Notes: a model not told the origin generated them from the sequence alone. 42,122 nucleotides of DNA from JAGLQA01 sp023135565 (GCA_030639305.1 DAOWCY010000041.1:1-42122); one strand, 5' to 3'. Positions 32,507 to 41,058 are shown, counted from the first letter of the stretch. Made by a program: numbers and translations.

Positions 32507-33547
32507 ATGTCTTACAAAGGAATATCCGATTTCAGGAGCGATACGGTTACCCGGCCTACGGAGGAAATGAAGAAAGCGATGTATGACGCCGAGTTAGGCG
32601 ACGATGTGCTGGGGGACGATCCCACGGTTATCCGGCTGCAAGAGCTGGCTGCCGAAAAATTGGGCAAAGAGGCGGCCATTTTTGTTCCTTCCGGCACCAT
32701 GGGCAACACCATTGCCATGAAGCTGGCCGTGGGTGAAGGCAAAGCAGTACTGATGGAGGAAAAATGCCATATTTTCCATTTTGAAGCGGCCAACATTTCC
32801 CGCATCGCCGGCAGTTTGCCCCGCACCCTATCCTCCAACAGGGGCGAAATTCCTATAGAATTACTAAAAGAAAATATCTATACCACCCTGCGGGACCACA
32901 TCCCGGAGACAACGGCTATCACTTTAGAAAACACCCATAATATCTGGGGCGGCGCGATCTTAAGCCTTGACTATTTAAAAAACGTCTCGGAACTGGCCAA
33001 AAAGAACAACCTGTTTATGCACTTAGACGGAGCACGGGTGTTTAATGCGGCGGTGGCGCAAAAAATAGATGTAAAAGAGATAACTCGATATTTCGACTCT
33101 ATCATGTTCTGCTTATCCAAAGCTCTTTCCGCGCCTGTGGGTTCCATCCTGGCCGGGCCGAAGGATTTCATCAAAGAAGCCCGCTTAATAAGAAAGTCTT
33201 TAGGCGGCGGTATGCGCCAGGTGGGCATGTTGGCCGCGGCAGGGATAGTGGCCTTAGATAAAATGGTGCACCGGTTGGCGGAAGACCATGTTAGGGCAAA
33301 AAAACTGGCCGAACAAATTATCGATGTGCCGGGGATCCACGTTGACTTAGAAGAGGTGGAGACGAATTTTGTGATGATCGAGACAGAATCCATGGAAGCC
33401 GCCTCGTTCCTTGAACAGTTGGCGGAAAAGAAAGTTTGGGCTTTGCCTTTGAGCCGCGATATTTCGAGATTCGTAGTACATAAAGATATCGATGACGGTG
33501 ATATAGAGCAGGCAGCCCGGGCCATTAAAGAAGTAATGAGCCGTTAG
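32507..33547 (+). CDS. ltaE: Low-specificity L-threonine aldolase
   Basis: A 346-residue PLP enzyme that splits L-threonine (and allo-threonine) to glycine and acetaldehyde. FRSDTVTRPTEEMKKAM starts the family signature; GDDVLGDDP and FVPSGTMGN follow. HLDGARVFNAA carries Asp174 and Arg177 for PLP and substrate, and FCLSKALSAPVGS carries the Schiff-base Lys205. Length and ends match the family. AGGAGG about 6 bases upstream fixes the ATG. It is monocistronic, between divergent kinase and convergent lipoprotein genes. Confidence 0.94.
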   Translation: MSYKGISDFRSDTVTRPTEEMKKAMYDAELGDDVLGDDPTVIRLQELAAEKLGKEAAIFVPSGTMGNTIAMKLAVGEGKAVLMEEKCHIFHFEAANISRIAGSLPRTLSSNRGEIPIELLKENIYTTLRDHIPETTAITLENTHNIWGGAILSLDYLKNVSELAKKNNLFMHLDGARVFNAAVAQKIDVKEITRYFDSIMFCLSKALSAPVGSILAGPKDFIKEARLIRKSLGGGMRQVGMLAAAGIVALDKMVHRLAEDHVRAKKLAEQIIDVPGIHVDLEEVETNFVMIETESMEAASFLEQLAEKKVWALPLSRDISRFVVHKDIDDGDIEQAARAIKEVMSR

Positions 33548-33584
33548 CCTGCATTTCCCGGAGATACTGCGGCGATCCACCCAA

Positions 33585-33640
33585 AAACTTGTTTTTTTTT
33601 ACAAACTTTCACGAAGTTAAGAAAATACCGGGCATATCGA
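33585..33640 (+). repeat. AT-rich intergenic phrase shared with 37092-37150
   Basis: ACAAACTTTCACGAAGTTAAGAAAATACCGGGCA here, written in parts as CAAACTTTCACGA and CCGGGCA, recurs as CAAACTTTCACGA ... GCCGGGCA at 37109-37147. A weaker relative is at 32240-32270. Confidence 0.5.
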
Positions 33641-33683
33641 ACGTTGATAACTGCCTACAGAACGTCCGCGGCGGGAAACCGGG

Positions 33684-34151
33684 CTAATGACTTTTCAAAA
33701 TGGTGACCGGGAAACGAAAAGTGCCGACAGAAGTGTTAACATACACATCGCCTTCTAATTTATAGGTCACTTTTTTCTTTTTCCTGATAATATCGACAAG
33801 CATCATGCCTACCTTCAAAATAGGAATTCTTACGGTAGTGTTCATGGTGATGGCTTCATCGGTTTTAATGGTCCCGCCGCCGAATGCGGCAGTCACCGTC
33901 TCCCGTTCATTGATAAAAAATAACAGGTCTAACTTGTCGATAATGACGCTGATAGGGTTGGGATTGGTTACCTTTAAATGCAGGTCTATAGAGAGATCGG
34001 TCAGGGAAAAACTGTGCGCCCTGGCATCCACAAAGTGGAACTTACAGTTCTGTACGGCCAGCCGCTGCTGCACTTGTTCCAAAAGGGCACACCCGCTCGA
34101 TCCGGCTAATACTAACATTACCACAACCATTCCGGCAATTTTTTTCTTCAT
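33684..34151 (-). CDS. LEA type 2 family lipoprotein
   Basis: A 155-residue lipoprotein (lipobox AGSSGC, Cys about 21). The mature part shows the LEA14/WHy-like beta sandwich: LSIDLHLKVTNPNPISVIID is the family's hallmark 'NPN' strand, followed by LDLLFFINERETV and repeated amphipathic strands ending in FRFPVTILKSH. Such proteins bind hydrophobic ligands or contribute to envelope stress tolerance; a specific role is not known. An AGGAGG Shine-Dalgarno precedes the ATG. Convergent with the aldolase gene. Confidence 0.85.
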   Translation of the reverse strand: MKKKIAGMVVVMLVLAGSSGCALLEQVQQRLAVQNCKFHFVDARAHSFSLTDLSIDLHLKVTNPNPISVIIDKLDLLFFINERETVTAAFGGGTIKTDEAITMNTTVRIPILKVGMMLVDIIRKKKKVTYKLEGDVYVNTSVGTFRFPVTILKSH

Positions 34152-34311
34152 CGTATTCCTCCTAATTAGAGATTATACCATTTAAGGACAGCATTATACA
34201 ACACTCTTTACATTTAGCAATAATTTCTCTTGTGTCGGTATTCGGCCCCCTATTTTTCCCTGCTTTCCTGGCCGTCAACTTCCGACATGCCCACCCAACA
34301 CTCTAACCGCA

Positions 34312-36663
34312 TTACTCGTAATTTAACTCTTCGATGGGGTTCTTGTGCGCTGCTTTTATCACCTGGTAACCGATAGTCAACAGGGCCGCCGATAGACTCC
34401 CTAAAAGAGTAAAAACAAATATCCACGGCGGCAAACTATCCCGGAAAGCAAAATTCCGCAGCCACATATCCATAAAAAAATAAGCCGCGGGCAGCGCAAT
34501 CAGGTTGGAAACAAAAATCAAAACGAGAAACTGCTTCGAAAATTTCATAAATATATCGCCTTTGGAGGCGCCCAGGACTTTCCTGATGCCGATCTCTTTC
34601 GAACGCTGCTCGATGGTGAAAGAAGCAAGACTGAAAAGCCCCAACAAAGCAATGGCTATAGCCAGGATAGAAAAACCGAGAAAAATCTCCCTGAACCGCT
34701 CTTCCGCTTTGTACAACCTGTCTATCTTTTCATCTAAGAAAAAGAACTCGAAAGGCAGCCCGGGGGATATTTTTTTCCAGGTGGCTTTGATGCCGGCCAT
34801 GGTGCGGGATACATTCTCCCCGGCAATTTTCACGGACAGGTAATCGAATCTATCCCGCCAGGGACGATTCGTAATGATTAAAGGCCGGATGCGATTACGC
34901 ATACTGTTATATTTGAAATCTTTCACTACGCCGATAACCGGGTGATCCCCACTCCGTCTAATCGTCTTGTCCAGGGGATTCTTCCAATCCAGTAGTTTTG
35001 CTAAGGTTTGGTTGATTAAATAGGCGTTCTTATCCGAGGAAATCTCAGTGGAAAAATTTCTCCCATCCACAATATCTAAATCGAAAATCTCTAAAAAATT
35101 GTGATCTATGTCAACCACTTTAATCATCATGGAGTTTTTGAAACCTTCCGGGACGTAACCGTTGCCGGTAAAGCCGTGATAAGGCACCTGGGAAGACGCC
35201 GAAGTACCCAAAATCCCGGGCACCCTAACTAATTCGGTCTGCAGGATTTTCACCTTCTCTTTAGCTTCATTATTCTCTAAGGGGATTGCCACGATATTTT
35301 CTTTATCGAAACCCAAATCCATATTTTTCATAAAATCGATCTGGCGGTTGATCACGACGGTGCAGATAATCAGGGTGATGGAGATGGTAAATTGCAGCAC
35401 TACCAGCACATTCCTGGACCTTTCCCTGCCTGCTCCTGTTTCGGACATTCCTTTCAAAGTCCGGGCAGCTTTAAAAGAAGACATATAAAAGGCCGGGTAA
35501 AAACCGGCGGCAAAGCCCACCACCACGATCAACGCCAACAATATCGATACCTGGGCGATATCTATATTTTCCAAAAAGCGCAAATCCCTATTCAGCAGGT
35601 AGCGGTAAAAGGGGGCCAACAAATCCACCAGGATGATGCCGATAATAAAAGCCAAAAAACTCAAGAAAATGGATTCAAACAAGAACTGCCGGATCAAGGC
35701 GCCCCTTTCAGCGCCCAACACTTTGCGCAGTCCGACTTCTTTGGCTCTTTTGGCTGCCCTGGCGGTAGAGAGGTTGATAAAGTTGATACAGGCCAGCAGC
35801 AGGATAAACAGGGCAATGACGGAAAACACATAGATATTTGTCCTGATGGAAGTAGAAGTGTAATAGAGATGGATGTCTTTCAAGGGCTGTAAATAGGGAA
35901 CATGTTCGGAACCGTATTGTTTATATAATTCATTGATGTTACGCCACATAAAGTCCGGGAATTTTTTTTCCACCATGGCGGCGGCGGCCCGGGGGTGAAG
36001 GGTAACGTAGGTGGTATAGCGATGGCCGCCATTCCAATCTAAAAAGTGTTCCGGGTTTTTTTTCAATGAAGAGAAAGAAACCAGCATGTTAAACCGGATA
36101 TGGGAATTCTCCGGCGGGTCTTCTGCCACGGCGCTGACGGAATGGTCGTCGCCTTCGATTCTTATAGTTTCCCCTACCGGGTTTTTATCGCCGAAAAGTC
36201 TCTTCGCGGTTTTTTCGGTAAGCACCACGGTGAAAGGCTCGGACAGGATATTCTCAGGCTTTGTCAGCAGTTTAAACGAAAAAATATCGAAAAAACTGGG
36301 GTCTACATAACGAATCCCGGTCATTTTAAAGGTATTATTTTTAGTTTTTACATAAGTGATGGCGTTCGTTATGCGGGTGAAATCCGCTACTTCCGGGAAA
36401 TCTTTTTTCATTGCTTCCCCGATGGGAGCGGTATACACATGACTATCGGATACCTGTTTACCCTCTTTTTTACTAATAACGGAAATCCTGTAGATGCTGT
36501 CGATATTTTCGTGGAATTTATCATAGCTGAGTTCCGCCTGGATAAAGGCGATAATCAACAGCACTGCCGCGATCCCCGCTGCCAGGCCGAAAATATTGAT
36601 AAAAGTGTAAACCTTGTGTTTTTTTAAATTGCGAAAGGCGATTTTTAAATAGTTTTTAAACAT
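34312..36663 (-). CDS. MacB/FtsX-type ABC transporter permease
   Basis: A 783-residue, double-length FtsX-like permease. MFKNYLKIAFRNLKKHKVYT leads into TM1 (about 20-42). A periplasmic MacB_PCD domain follows, then a three-TM block with RAKEVGLRKVLGAERGALIR, a second periplasmic domain, and a second three-TM block with SKEIGIRKVLGASKGDIF. Family knowledge: such permeases pair with an ATPase for lipoprotein release, drug or peptide efflux, or mechanotransmission. No ATPase gene is adjacent. The start at 36663 has GGAG 8 bases upstream; the open frame before it crosses the neighbouring promoter and is rejected. Confidence 0.92.
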   Translation of the reverse strand: MFKNYLKIAFRNLKKHKVYTFINIFGLAAGIAAVLLIIAFIQAELSYDKFHENIDSIYRISVISKKEGKQVSDSHVYTAPIGEAMKKDFPEVADFTRITNAITYVKTKNNTFKMTGIRYVDPSFFDIFSFKLLTKPENILSEPFTVVLTEKTAKRLFGDKNPVGETIRIEGDDHSVSAVAEDPPENSHIRFNMLVSFSSLKKNPEHFLDWNGGHRYTTYVTLHPRAAAAMVEKKFPDFMWRNINELYKQYGSEHVPYLQPLKDIHLYYTSTSIRTNIYVFSVIALFILLLACINFINLSTARAAKRAKEVGLRKVLGAERGALIRQFLFESIFLSFLAFIIGIILVDLLAPFYRYLLNRDLRFLENIDIAQVSILLALIVVVGFAAGFYPAFYMSSFKAARTLKGMSETGAGRERSRNVLVVLQFTISITLIICTVVINRQIDFMKNMDLGFDKENIVAIPLENNEAKEKVKILQTELVRVPGILGTSASSQVPYHGFTGNGYVPEGFKNSMMIKVVDIDHNFLEIFDLDIVDGRNFSTEISSDKNAYLINQTLAKLLDWKNPLDKTIRRSGDHPVIGVVKDFKYNSMRNRIRPLIITNRPWRDRFDYLSVKIAGENVSRTMAGIKATWKKISPGLPFEFFFLDEKIDRLYKAEERFREIFLGFSILAIAIALLGLFSLASFTIEQRSKEIGIRKVLGASKGDIFMKFSKQFLVLIFVSNLIALPAAYFFMDMWLRNFAFRDSLPPWIFVFTLLGSLSAALLTIGYQVIKAAHKNPIEELNYE

Positions 36664-36774
36664 GATATAACTCCATAAAAGCGTCCCTGCTTTTCCTCCA
36701 GGGCATATGTACGGAATTTCCGCAGCAATGGTTTTGTTTTTTTCAGAGATATAAAAACCATGATAGCCAACCAC

Positions 36775-36806
36775 TTGACAGAACCGGCAGATAGCCGTAT
36801 TATAAT
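36775..36806 (+). promoter_or_regulatory. Strong sigma70-type promoter for the orphan VapB
   Basis: TTGACA (36775-36780) with TATTAT at 36798-36803 (17-base spacer) overlapping TATAAT at 36801-36806. A GGGAGG Shine-Dalgarno is at 36814-36819. Confidence 0.65.
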
Positions 36807-36828
36807 ACACACTGGGAGGTACAGCAGT

Positions 36829-37023
36829 GTGCGCATGAATATAGCGGTCGATGATAATTTAGTAACAGAAGCGTTACAGTTGTCTAAACTAAAGACAAAA
36901 AAAGAGTTGATAAACGCTGCCTTGAGAGAATTTATTCGCAATCGAAAAAAACTAAACTTGACGGAAATAAAAGGTAAGATCGTTTTCAGGGAAGACTATG
37001 ATTATAAAAAAATGAGGACATGA
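36829..37023 (+). CDS. Orphan VapB-type (RHH) antitoxin
   Basis: A 64-residue protein, MRMNIAVDDNLVTEALQLS then KLKTKKELINAALREFIRNR. This is the classic ribbon-helix-helix antitoxin pattern: an N-terminal strand, then the 'TKKELINxALREFI' helix. I choose GTG 36829 because GGGAGG lies 9 bases upstream; ATG 36835 would be 15 bases away. It should bind its own promoter. The stop (TGA, 37021-37023) overlaps an ATG for a partner toxin, but that toxin is missing after three codons. Confidence 0.8.
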   Translation: MRMNIAVDDNLVTEALQLSKLKTKKELINAALREFIRNRKKLNLTEIKGKIVFREDYDYKKMRT

Positions 37024-37068
37024 TGATTTTACACAAAGCGGGCGCGGGCCCGCAGCCGATAAGGGCCT
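37023..37068 (+). pseudogene. VapC start codons joined to a repeat
   Basis: ATG ATT TTA at 37023-37031 fits the beginning of a VapC (usually MILxDTSxWI). The sequence then becomes the palindromic module GCGGGCGCGGGCCCGCAGCC followed by GATAAGG, and the frame soon stops with no PIN motif. Identity of the lost gene rests on position only. Confidence 0.45.
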
Positions 37069-37212
37069 GGGGAATGCATTTCCAACCTTGTTGACCAAAA
37101 AATTTGTTTTTTATCAAACTTTCACGATGTTTTAGTAAGATTCAGCCGGGCAGCCCCGCTAAAAACCTGGAAACTTAATTACCAATAAGCGGGACTTTTG
37201 CGTTTTATACAA

Positions 37213-37262
37213 CTAAAGTCCTACTCATTGTTTTTGATGTAGTACCAAAAATAGGACTTTAG
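37213..37262. promoter_or_regulatory. 11-bp perfect inverted repeat ahead of the RiPP promoter
   Basis: CTAAAGTCCTA (37213-37223) and TAGGACTTTAG (37252-37262) flank a 28-base spacer. The inner bases ACTCAT/ATGTAGT extend the pairing imperfectly. The right arm ends 5 bases before the -35 box, so it could be an operator or an upstream transcript end. The gap 37032-37450 contains no gene besides this control region. Confidence 0.6.
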
Positions 37263-37267
37263 ACCGA

Positions 37268-37295
37268 TTGACAATGACGTTTTCCGGGTTATACT
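37268..37295 (+). promoter_or_regulatory. Near-consensus promoter of the RiPP operon
   Basis: TTGACA (37268-37273), 16-base spacer, TATACT (37290-37295). Transcription would begin near 37302, giving a leader of about 150 bases that includes a 13-codon frame (37303-37344). Confidence 0.65.
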
Positions 37296-37450
37296 GAGAG
37301 CGATGCTCGAACTTTATAATGCACAAATTGAAAAACAGGGCTAACAATTTAGCTGCATAAGACAATCACCGGGTTCTGCTTCAATGAAGGAACTGCTCAG
37401 GGCATCCGGGATAAGATCAAAAATAACAATTAAATAAAAAGGAGGTTAAC

Positions 37451-37624
37451 ATGAAAAGCAAAAAGCTAAAAAGAAGATTGCTTTTAAACAAAACCACCGT
37501 TGCCGATCTGAACGGCAAAGAGATGAGTGAGCTATATGGAGGAGCTCCACCGGAAACTCATAAGAACGTTTGTCCTCCCGTTCCCAGCACCAGCATCGAT
37601 GACTATACTTGCGTTGAATGTTGA
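37451..37624 (+). CDS. RiPP precursor peptide, lanthipeptide/GG-leader type
   Basis: A 57-residue peptide. The leader KLKRRLLLNKTTVADLNG then EMSELYGG (Gly30-Gly31) follows the pattern 'KKLxLNKxTxxxLNxxEMxxxxGG' of class I lanthipeptide-like/GG-Bacteroidales natural-product precursors. The core (32-57) has Cys41, Cys54 and Cys57, and Thr35, Ser46, Thr47, Ser48 and Thr53, the residues used for (methyl)lanthionine bridges, and ends TCVEC. AGGAGG 8 bases upstream supports the ATG. No LanB/C/M, radical SAM enzyme or peptidase-exporter is in the window, so modification must come from elsewhere or be absent. Two secreted proteins follow in the same unit. Confidence 0.82.
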   Translation: MKSKKLKRRLLLNKTTVADLNGKEMSELYGGAPPETHKNVCPPVPSTSIDDYTCVEC

Positions 37625-37808
37625 GCAGTAAAAGACAAGATCAACAGGTTTTATCCATCTTTTTTTGCATAGAAAAAAAATATTAGACTGTGCGGGAAAA
37701 TTTTGAACATTATTACTAACACACCGTCTTACCGACCTTAACACAGCCTGTAAATAAGGAAACCGAATCAGCTAACGAATAAAATTTAAACTATAAGAGG
37801 AGGTTTCC

Positions 37809-38447
37809 ATGAAGAAACTTTTAAAGCAGCTAACGCTGCTCAGTTTGTTTGTTATTTTGGTTTTCTCCGGCCTTCCGGCTGAAGAAGCGCCCATGGAAGT
37901 GGTGCAGGCAGCTCAAAAAGGAATCGCCAATTTTGCCAAAGTAGGACCCCAATTGGCCAAACCTGCAGCACTAGACAACACCGGGCTTTTTTACGGTTTC
38001 CAGGTCTATACCGTAGACCCGGAAGAATTTGTGCACGTTTCCAGTCTCGACGGTATCCTCAAACCCACCGGTTTGTGGCGTTTCGTACTGGCAAAAGACA
38101 ACCAACCTTTATCCCTGCTCACCGTAGCCCGGGTAGAAGATAGTTGGACCGCCGTTTCAATAGGCGCCGCCCAATTAGCGGCGGAAGTCAAAAGCGTAAT
38201 CGAAAGATGGCCGGCAGAAGCAGGTTACGATTTTCGTTTTATAAGGATTTACCAGGCCAGGTGCGATTTCATCCAGGTGTCTAAGGACAACCGCACCGTG
38301 GGACTGATCCCTTTAGCCGCCTCCAGGCAGACGCTAAAAATGGACGACGATTTCGATCCCGGCCGCGTACTGCGTTTTTCGGAAATCCAGGTTCCCTTGC
38401 AAGGCATCGTTTTTGAAGAGATGAAACGCAGGGAACTTGAAAAGTAA
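37809..38447 (+). CDS. Secreted protein of unknown function in the RiPP unit
   Basis: A 212-residue protein with a clear signal peptide (MKKLLKQLTLLSLFVILVFS, cleavage near GLPAEEA). The mature part is mixed alpha/beta: a start rich in Ala/Lys (VVQAAQKGIANFAKVGPQLA), strands in FYGFQVYTVDPEEFV, LWRFVLAKDNQPLSLLTV and DFRFIRIYQARCDFIQV, and an acidic C-terminal helix. One cysteine remains in the mature part. I do not recognise a family. GAGGAGG stands 5 bases before the ATG, and the protease gene starts 17 bases after its stop, so the two are co-translated neighbours. A chaperone, inhibitor or substrate for the protease are all possible. Confidence 0.75.
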   Translation: MKKLLKQLTLLSLFVILVFSGLPAEEAPMEVVQAAQKGIANFAKVGPQLAKPAALDNTGLFYGFQVYTVDPEEFVHVSSLDGILKPTGLWRFVLAKDNQPLSLLTVARVEDSWTAVSIGAAQLAAEVKSVIERWPAEAGYDFRFIRIYQARCDFIQVSKDNRTVGLIPLAASRQTLKMDDDFDPGRVLRFSEIQVPLQGIVFEEMKRRELEK

Positions 38448-38464
38448 ACCAAAAGGAGGTCACA

Positions 38465-39043
38465 ATGAAAAAAGCACGGATTTTATTTTTAATAGCGGTA
38501 TTGTGCCTGATGGGAACCTCGTTCCTGACCAGCGACGTCACCTTAAACGTTCCCGAATGCATCCAGGAACACAGCAATTGGTGCTGGGCCGGAGCTAGCC
38601 AGGCTTTGTTATACCATTACGAGCAGTATCCTACCCAGTGTGTAATTTCCAATTATGCCTGGAGCAAAACCACATGCTGCGGGGAAGGTGATTTTTATGA
38701 TAGGTTACAAGGCTGCAACAAAGCCAACTGGTTGTACGGCAACGACGGTTCTATCGAAGGAATTTTAGCCAATTGGGGCGTCAGCACCAGTCTTGCCGAC
38801 GAAGTGTACCTGACATGGAACGAATGCGTCACAGAATTGGACAACAGCCAGCCTTTTGTGATACGAGTAGGTTGGACATCCGGCGGCGGTCATTTCCAGA
38901 CCGCTTACGGCTACATCACCAGCGGTGAATATCTCAAGTATATGGACCCCTGGCCCGGTGAAGGTATGATGACTTCAACTTATACTTATGTGGTCAGCTC
39001 GTCGGAACACGACTGGACCCACAGCCTGACCACCTACCAGTAA
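38465..39043 (+). CDS. Secreted papain-like cysteine protease (C70/AvrRpt2-like)
   Basis: A 192-residue protein with a signal peptide (MKKARILFLIAVLCLMGTSF). The mature enzyme opens with VPECIQEHSNWCWAGASQAL: the 'NWCWAAx' helix with nucleophile Cys40 is diagnostic of the papain-like C70/AvrRpt2-type fold. SGGGHFQTAYGY supplies the His and YMDPWPGEG the Asp/Asn-type partner. Several extra cysteines (CVISNYAW, KTTCCGEG, LQGCNKAN) suit disulfides outside the cytoplasm. AGGAGG 6 bases upstream supports the ATG. Last gene before a strong terminator. It may process the exported peptide, but that is inference from linkage. Confidence 0.85.
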   Translation: MKKARILFLIAVLCLMGTSFLTSDVTLNVPECIQEHSNWCWAGASQALLYHYEQYPTQCVISNYAWSKTTCCGEGDFYDRLQGCNKANWLYGNDGSIEGILANWGVSTSLADEVYLTWNECVTELDNSQPFVIRVGWTSGGGHFQTAYGYITSGEYLKYMDPWPGEGMMTSTYTYVVSSSEHDWTHSLTTYQ

Positions 39044-39107
39044 ACCGCAAAAATCGGGGTATTAATTTATTTTTAGTTTTTTGCCTGGATAAGGCGAAAT
39101 TATAAAG

Positions 39108-39146
39108 CAGGGACGCAAATTTTTTGCGTCCCTGTTTTTTTTTTTG
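39108..39146 (+). terminator. Strong rho-independent terminator of the RiPP unit
   Basis: CAGGGACGCAAA (39108-39119), a 3-base loop, TTTGCGTCCCTG (39123-39134), then twelve Ts. Confidence 0.92.
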
Positions 39147-39300
39147 GCGCTGCCCGCGGCCTATAAGGGGACCGAACCAACTGGGGGGGGAAAGTTTTTT
39201 TTTATCGATTTTCACGAATTATTAAAAAAATTAATAGTGGAATAGTGCACTCCGTCCAAAATTATGATAGAATATACATTTAAAAATTGGAGGATATTCG

Positions 39301-41058
39301 ATGACAGAAGAAGAAATCCTGGAAGCGATCACTGTTAGCGAGCGGATGTCGGAATTACTTCGGGGCCTGGAAGAAAAGGTATTCGACTGGGCCGATAGAA
39401 AAGAGAAATTGTACAAAGTTTTTGCAAAAGAACTCGAAAGGTTTCGTGAATCTTTAGAAGGTATGGACGAAGAATGGTTTATCCTCTGCTCCAACCAATT
39501 TGCAGCAGGAAAAATTTTCGCTAACCCGGTTAAATTAAAGAAATTTTTGAATTTGCACCGGGATTCTCTCAACCGGGAAGAAAAACAGGCCGTCCGCCTT
39601 TTCCTGGGAAATCCCTGGTTCTATTCGCTCTTTTCCGTAGAAAAAAAGATAGGTAAAAATGTACTCCGTATATACGATTATTCGCAAAACCGTTCCTTTT
39701 TGCTATATTCCGAAAACGTCCAACAAATGCACCGCTCCGGGAAAAAGTTGTTTCTTTGTTTGCTTTACGATAATGGAGAATGCTGCCAGACCTACGGGCT
39801 TATCAATTATTTCCAGGGTTTAAGCGTAAAAGATATCGAATGTTATGCCCGGTTTGCCGACAGCCGTTATGAACGGGACGGCGATTTATCGTCTGCGATC
39901 AGCCGTAACCCCGTTCCTTTTATGATGCTTTACCTGTATGCCGAAGTCCCCAAAAACCTTTCCAGTGGAGAATTGAATGAATCCCTCCATCATTCTTTAA
40001 AAGTAGAGAGCTTTTCCCCGGCGGACTATGCGCAGAAACTTAAATCCGAAGAGAAAGAGGGGATAATCCTATGCACCCCGAAAAGAAGCAAGGACCCCGC
40101 TTTTTTTAAAGGTATTTATTATGAGAAAAAAACCAAAATTCTTCATATCCATGCCATGGGCGCAAAACGCTATGAAGCCCTGGTAAAACTCCTGGCCGAC
40201 CGGTACGATTTTCCCGCTGAACCCGGTTGGCGGGTCAGCGTTTCTATGCTTGCGGTTTTAGATAGTTTGCTGGGCATCGAGCCTCCCGTTTCCCACTTCG
40301 CTAAGTTGTTCGAGAAAAAACCGACCCCGAAGGACGTTGAAATATCCAACCGTTTGAAAGTTTTAATCGGGGATATAACGCACAGTTTTAATACCGGGGT
40401 TGAGTTTTCCCCCGGGGAACTGGCCGAAAAGCACGATTTGCCCATGGAAACTGTTATGCAGGTGCAGGAACAGTTTAGCAAAAATAGGGAGCGATTTCAT
40501 ATCGACATAGAGGGTGGTTTTGAAGATTTCACCCCGCCGCCCCCCGCGGAAAGGTTTAAATTCTCGGATATATTTATGGAGAACAGTTTGTTCGAGTTCA
40601 ACAACAGCATCGAGGCCGAATCCCATTTTCGAATAAAATTACCGGATGCAGCCATGGAAACAGAAGATGGCAAAGAGGTACCGCTAACTCTTGCCGTACT
40701 GCCATACTTTTTGGAGGAACTTTTTTTCGACTTCTGGGGAGAAGAAATAGGCGGCTGCACGATCTTGCTCTACACTCTTTACCTGCTGCAGCAAAAGGGG
40801 AAAACCTTTCTCCCGGTAAGAGACTATGCGGTAGAATTCCTGCGTTTATTTTGGCAGACCATACTGCCGGACAAATCGAAAGAAAATATCGAAGCATTTA
40901 TAGAAGACTACGCGCTTTTTTGTTATGAAGTCCTGTATATGGTTGGACTGGTGGATACCGAAGGCGACCTGGACGAAGAGAAAACCTTGACCGCCGCTCA
41001 TAAAATAAAAGCATCTCCTTTCTTTTATAAATGGCTTCGCCCCATTCGTTCACATTAG
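39301..41058 (+). CDS. Large cytoplasmic protein of unknown function
   Basis: A 585-residue protein without signal or TM segments. An N-terminal helical part (EEILEAITVSERMSELLRGL ... KLYKVFAKELERFRESLEGM) is followed by a mixed region with FLLYSENVQQMHRSGKKLFL. A middle winged-helix-like stretch (about 345-405) contains FSPGELAEKHDLPMETVMQV. The C-terminal half is helical and aromatic (LAVLPYFLEELFFDFWGEEI). No catalytic motif is evident and I do not recognise a family. GGAGG about 7 bases upstream supports the ATG. It is flanked by the RiPP terminator and the sirtuin gene. Confidence 0.75.
   Translation: MTEEEILEAITVSERMSELLRGLEEKVFDWADRKEKLYKVFAKELERFRESLEGMDEEWFILCSNQFAAGKIFANPVKLKKFLNLHRDSLNREEKQAVRLFLGNPWFYSLFSVEKKIGKNVLRIYDYSQNRSFLLYSENVQQMHRSGKKLFLCLLYDNGECCQTYGLINYFQGLSVKDIECYARFADSRYERDGDLSSAISRNPVPFMMLYLYAEVPKNLSSGELNESLHHSLKVESFSPADYAQKLKSEEKEGIILCTPKRSKDPAFFKGIYYEKKTKILHIHAMGAKRYEALVKLLADRYDFPAEPGWRVSVSMLAVLDSLLGIEPPVSHFAKLFEKKPTPKDVEISNRLKVLIGDITHSFNTGVEFSPGELAEKHDLPMETVMQVQEQFSKNRERFHIDIEGGFEDFTPPPPAERFKFSDIFMENSLFEFNNSIEAESHFRIKLPDAAMETEDGKEVPLTLAVLPYFLEELFFDFWGEEIGGCTILLYTLYLLQQKGKTFLPVRDYAVEFLRLFWQTILPDKSKENIEAFIEDYALFCYEVLYMVGLVDTEGDLDEEKTLTAAHKIKASPFFYKWLRPIRSH

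Noticed and set aside
36664..36810. 49-residue extension of the FtsX permease
   Set aside because: It covers the divergent VapB promoter; ATG 36663 has GGAG at the right distance.
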